Assembly: GCF_030012525.1 (NCBI RefSeq)
Contig: NZ_CP124855.1
Location: 1,364,001 to 1,428,000 of the forward strand
Reading direction: 5' to 3'
DNA: 64,000 nucleotides
Source: Chryseobacterium gotjawalense
Lineage (GTDB): Bacteria > Bacteroidota > Bacteroidia > Flavobacteriales > Weeksellaceae
Position 1 is the first letter of the stretch; each line of letters begins with the position of its first letter. Shown one piece after another: positions 63,727 through 64,000 of the stretch. The notes under the pieces were generated by a model. It was not told the DNA's origin. It saw only the letters and a program-made list of their open reading frames with translations, and ran no database searches. The position numbers and the translations under genes were made by a program.

Positions 63727-64000
63727 TTATTTGGTTTTAATGGATATTTCCTTTTTTCCGTTTTTGATGGAGATATTTACATCTTCGATATCATGCGTTT
63801 CCATCTTCATTTTTTTGATGATTAATTCCGCTTCTTTCTTTCCAACTTTTTTACCATTGATAATAATAGAATCGGCGTTATCAGAAGGAACGACAATCGA
63901 ATTACTGCCGGAACTTACCGATACCGAATCACTACCGGTATCTCTATCATGATCATCATTGCGCTCGTCATCATTTACAGAGAAACCACGCTCATCATGC
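63727..64000 (-). CDS. C-terminal part of an unknown protein, cut by the right edge
   Basis: An open frame of 90 codons enters from the right edge on the minus strand and stops at TAA 63727-63729. It has a charged disordered part rich in Asp, Arg and Ser (NDDERNDDHDRDTGSD), then SSGSNSIVVPSDNADSIIIN and a lysine-rich beta-like end (GKKVGKKEAELIIKKMKMET, NISIKNGKKEISIKTK). It could be the tail of a PspC-type or other envelope protein, but the family is not clear from this fragment. Confidence 0.6.
   Translation of the reverse strand, partial: HDERGFSVNDDERNDDHDRDTGSDSVSVSSGSNSIVVPSDNADSIIINGKKVGKKEAELIIKKMKMETHDIEDVNISIKNGKKEISIKTK

Overview
The window reads as chromosome of a flavobacterium (Bacteroidota), most likely the Chryseobacterium/Kaistella group (Weeksellaceae). 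The grounds are low G+C, promoters of the TAnnTTTG type, a PorZ-like type IX secretion gene next to recO, DUF6600 and PepSY-like secreted proteins, and Flavobacteria-type pairs such as TauE/SafE + DUF1634. The genus is inference. No CRISPR array, rRNA operon or replication origin was seen.

Layout. 1-700: a PII-like protein and a DUF2892 membrane protein, probably the tail of a metal-efflux locus. 822-1079: a decayed secreted-protein gene. 1303-5279: manA, phosphomannomutase-like HAD, GH130 phosphorylase and glucokinase, a compact mannoside phosphorolysis operon. 5379-9705: an RND efflux pump lacking an outer-membrane factor. 9932-12500: three exported proteins. 12732-30514 (minus strand): a long central-carbon array with a pgi remnant, pgl, zwf, gnd, a HAD phosphatase, tal, rpiB, tkt, a frameshifted membrane gene, dps, a PRC-barrel protein, a slipin, ppk2, class I aldolase, an unknown 127-residue protein, phosphoketolase, acetate kinase and a 54-residue membrane peptide. 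30923-37650: an N-type (second-type) F-ATPase operon in the order atpDCQRBEFAG, with no separate delta gene. 37651-39115: gene-poor, with a transposase scar. 39116-48501: an AraC regulator, cupin, PIG-L deacetylase, GT4, nagB, GH100-like hydrolase, a GT4/toroid fusion and a long GH130, read as a glycoconjugate or storage-glycan locus. 48585-50340: an intact IS1182-type insertion sequence. 50401-50711: tRNA-Lys, tRNA-Leu, tRNA-Lys. 50819-64000: ordinary housekeeping genes (aroK, S4 protein, lipoprotein, recO, porZ, split 5'-nucleotidase, dapA, purK, DUF1543, TauE/SafE, DUF1634, menF, hotdog thioesterase, PlsC-like) and a gene cut by the right edge.

How it fits together (inference). Phosphoketolase + acetate kinase + transketolase + transaldolase + RpiB + aldolase, with the oxidative branch zwf/pgl/gnd, make ATP and acetate from sugar phosphates without lower glycolysis. 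Neighbours that use or protect energy (N-ATPase ion pump, PPK2, Dps, slipin) suggest a module for growth or survival when respiration is limited. Two GH130 loci flank this array, one feeding mannose 1-phosphate into fructose 6-phosphate and the other lying beside glycosyltransferases. Neither has SusC/SusD or secreted hydrolases, which points to an intracellular mannoside or glycan cycle rather than uptake of foreign polysaccharide.
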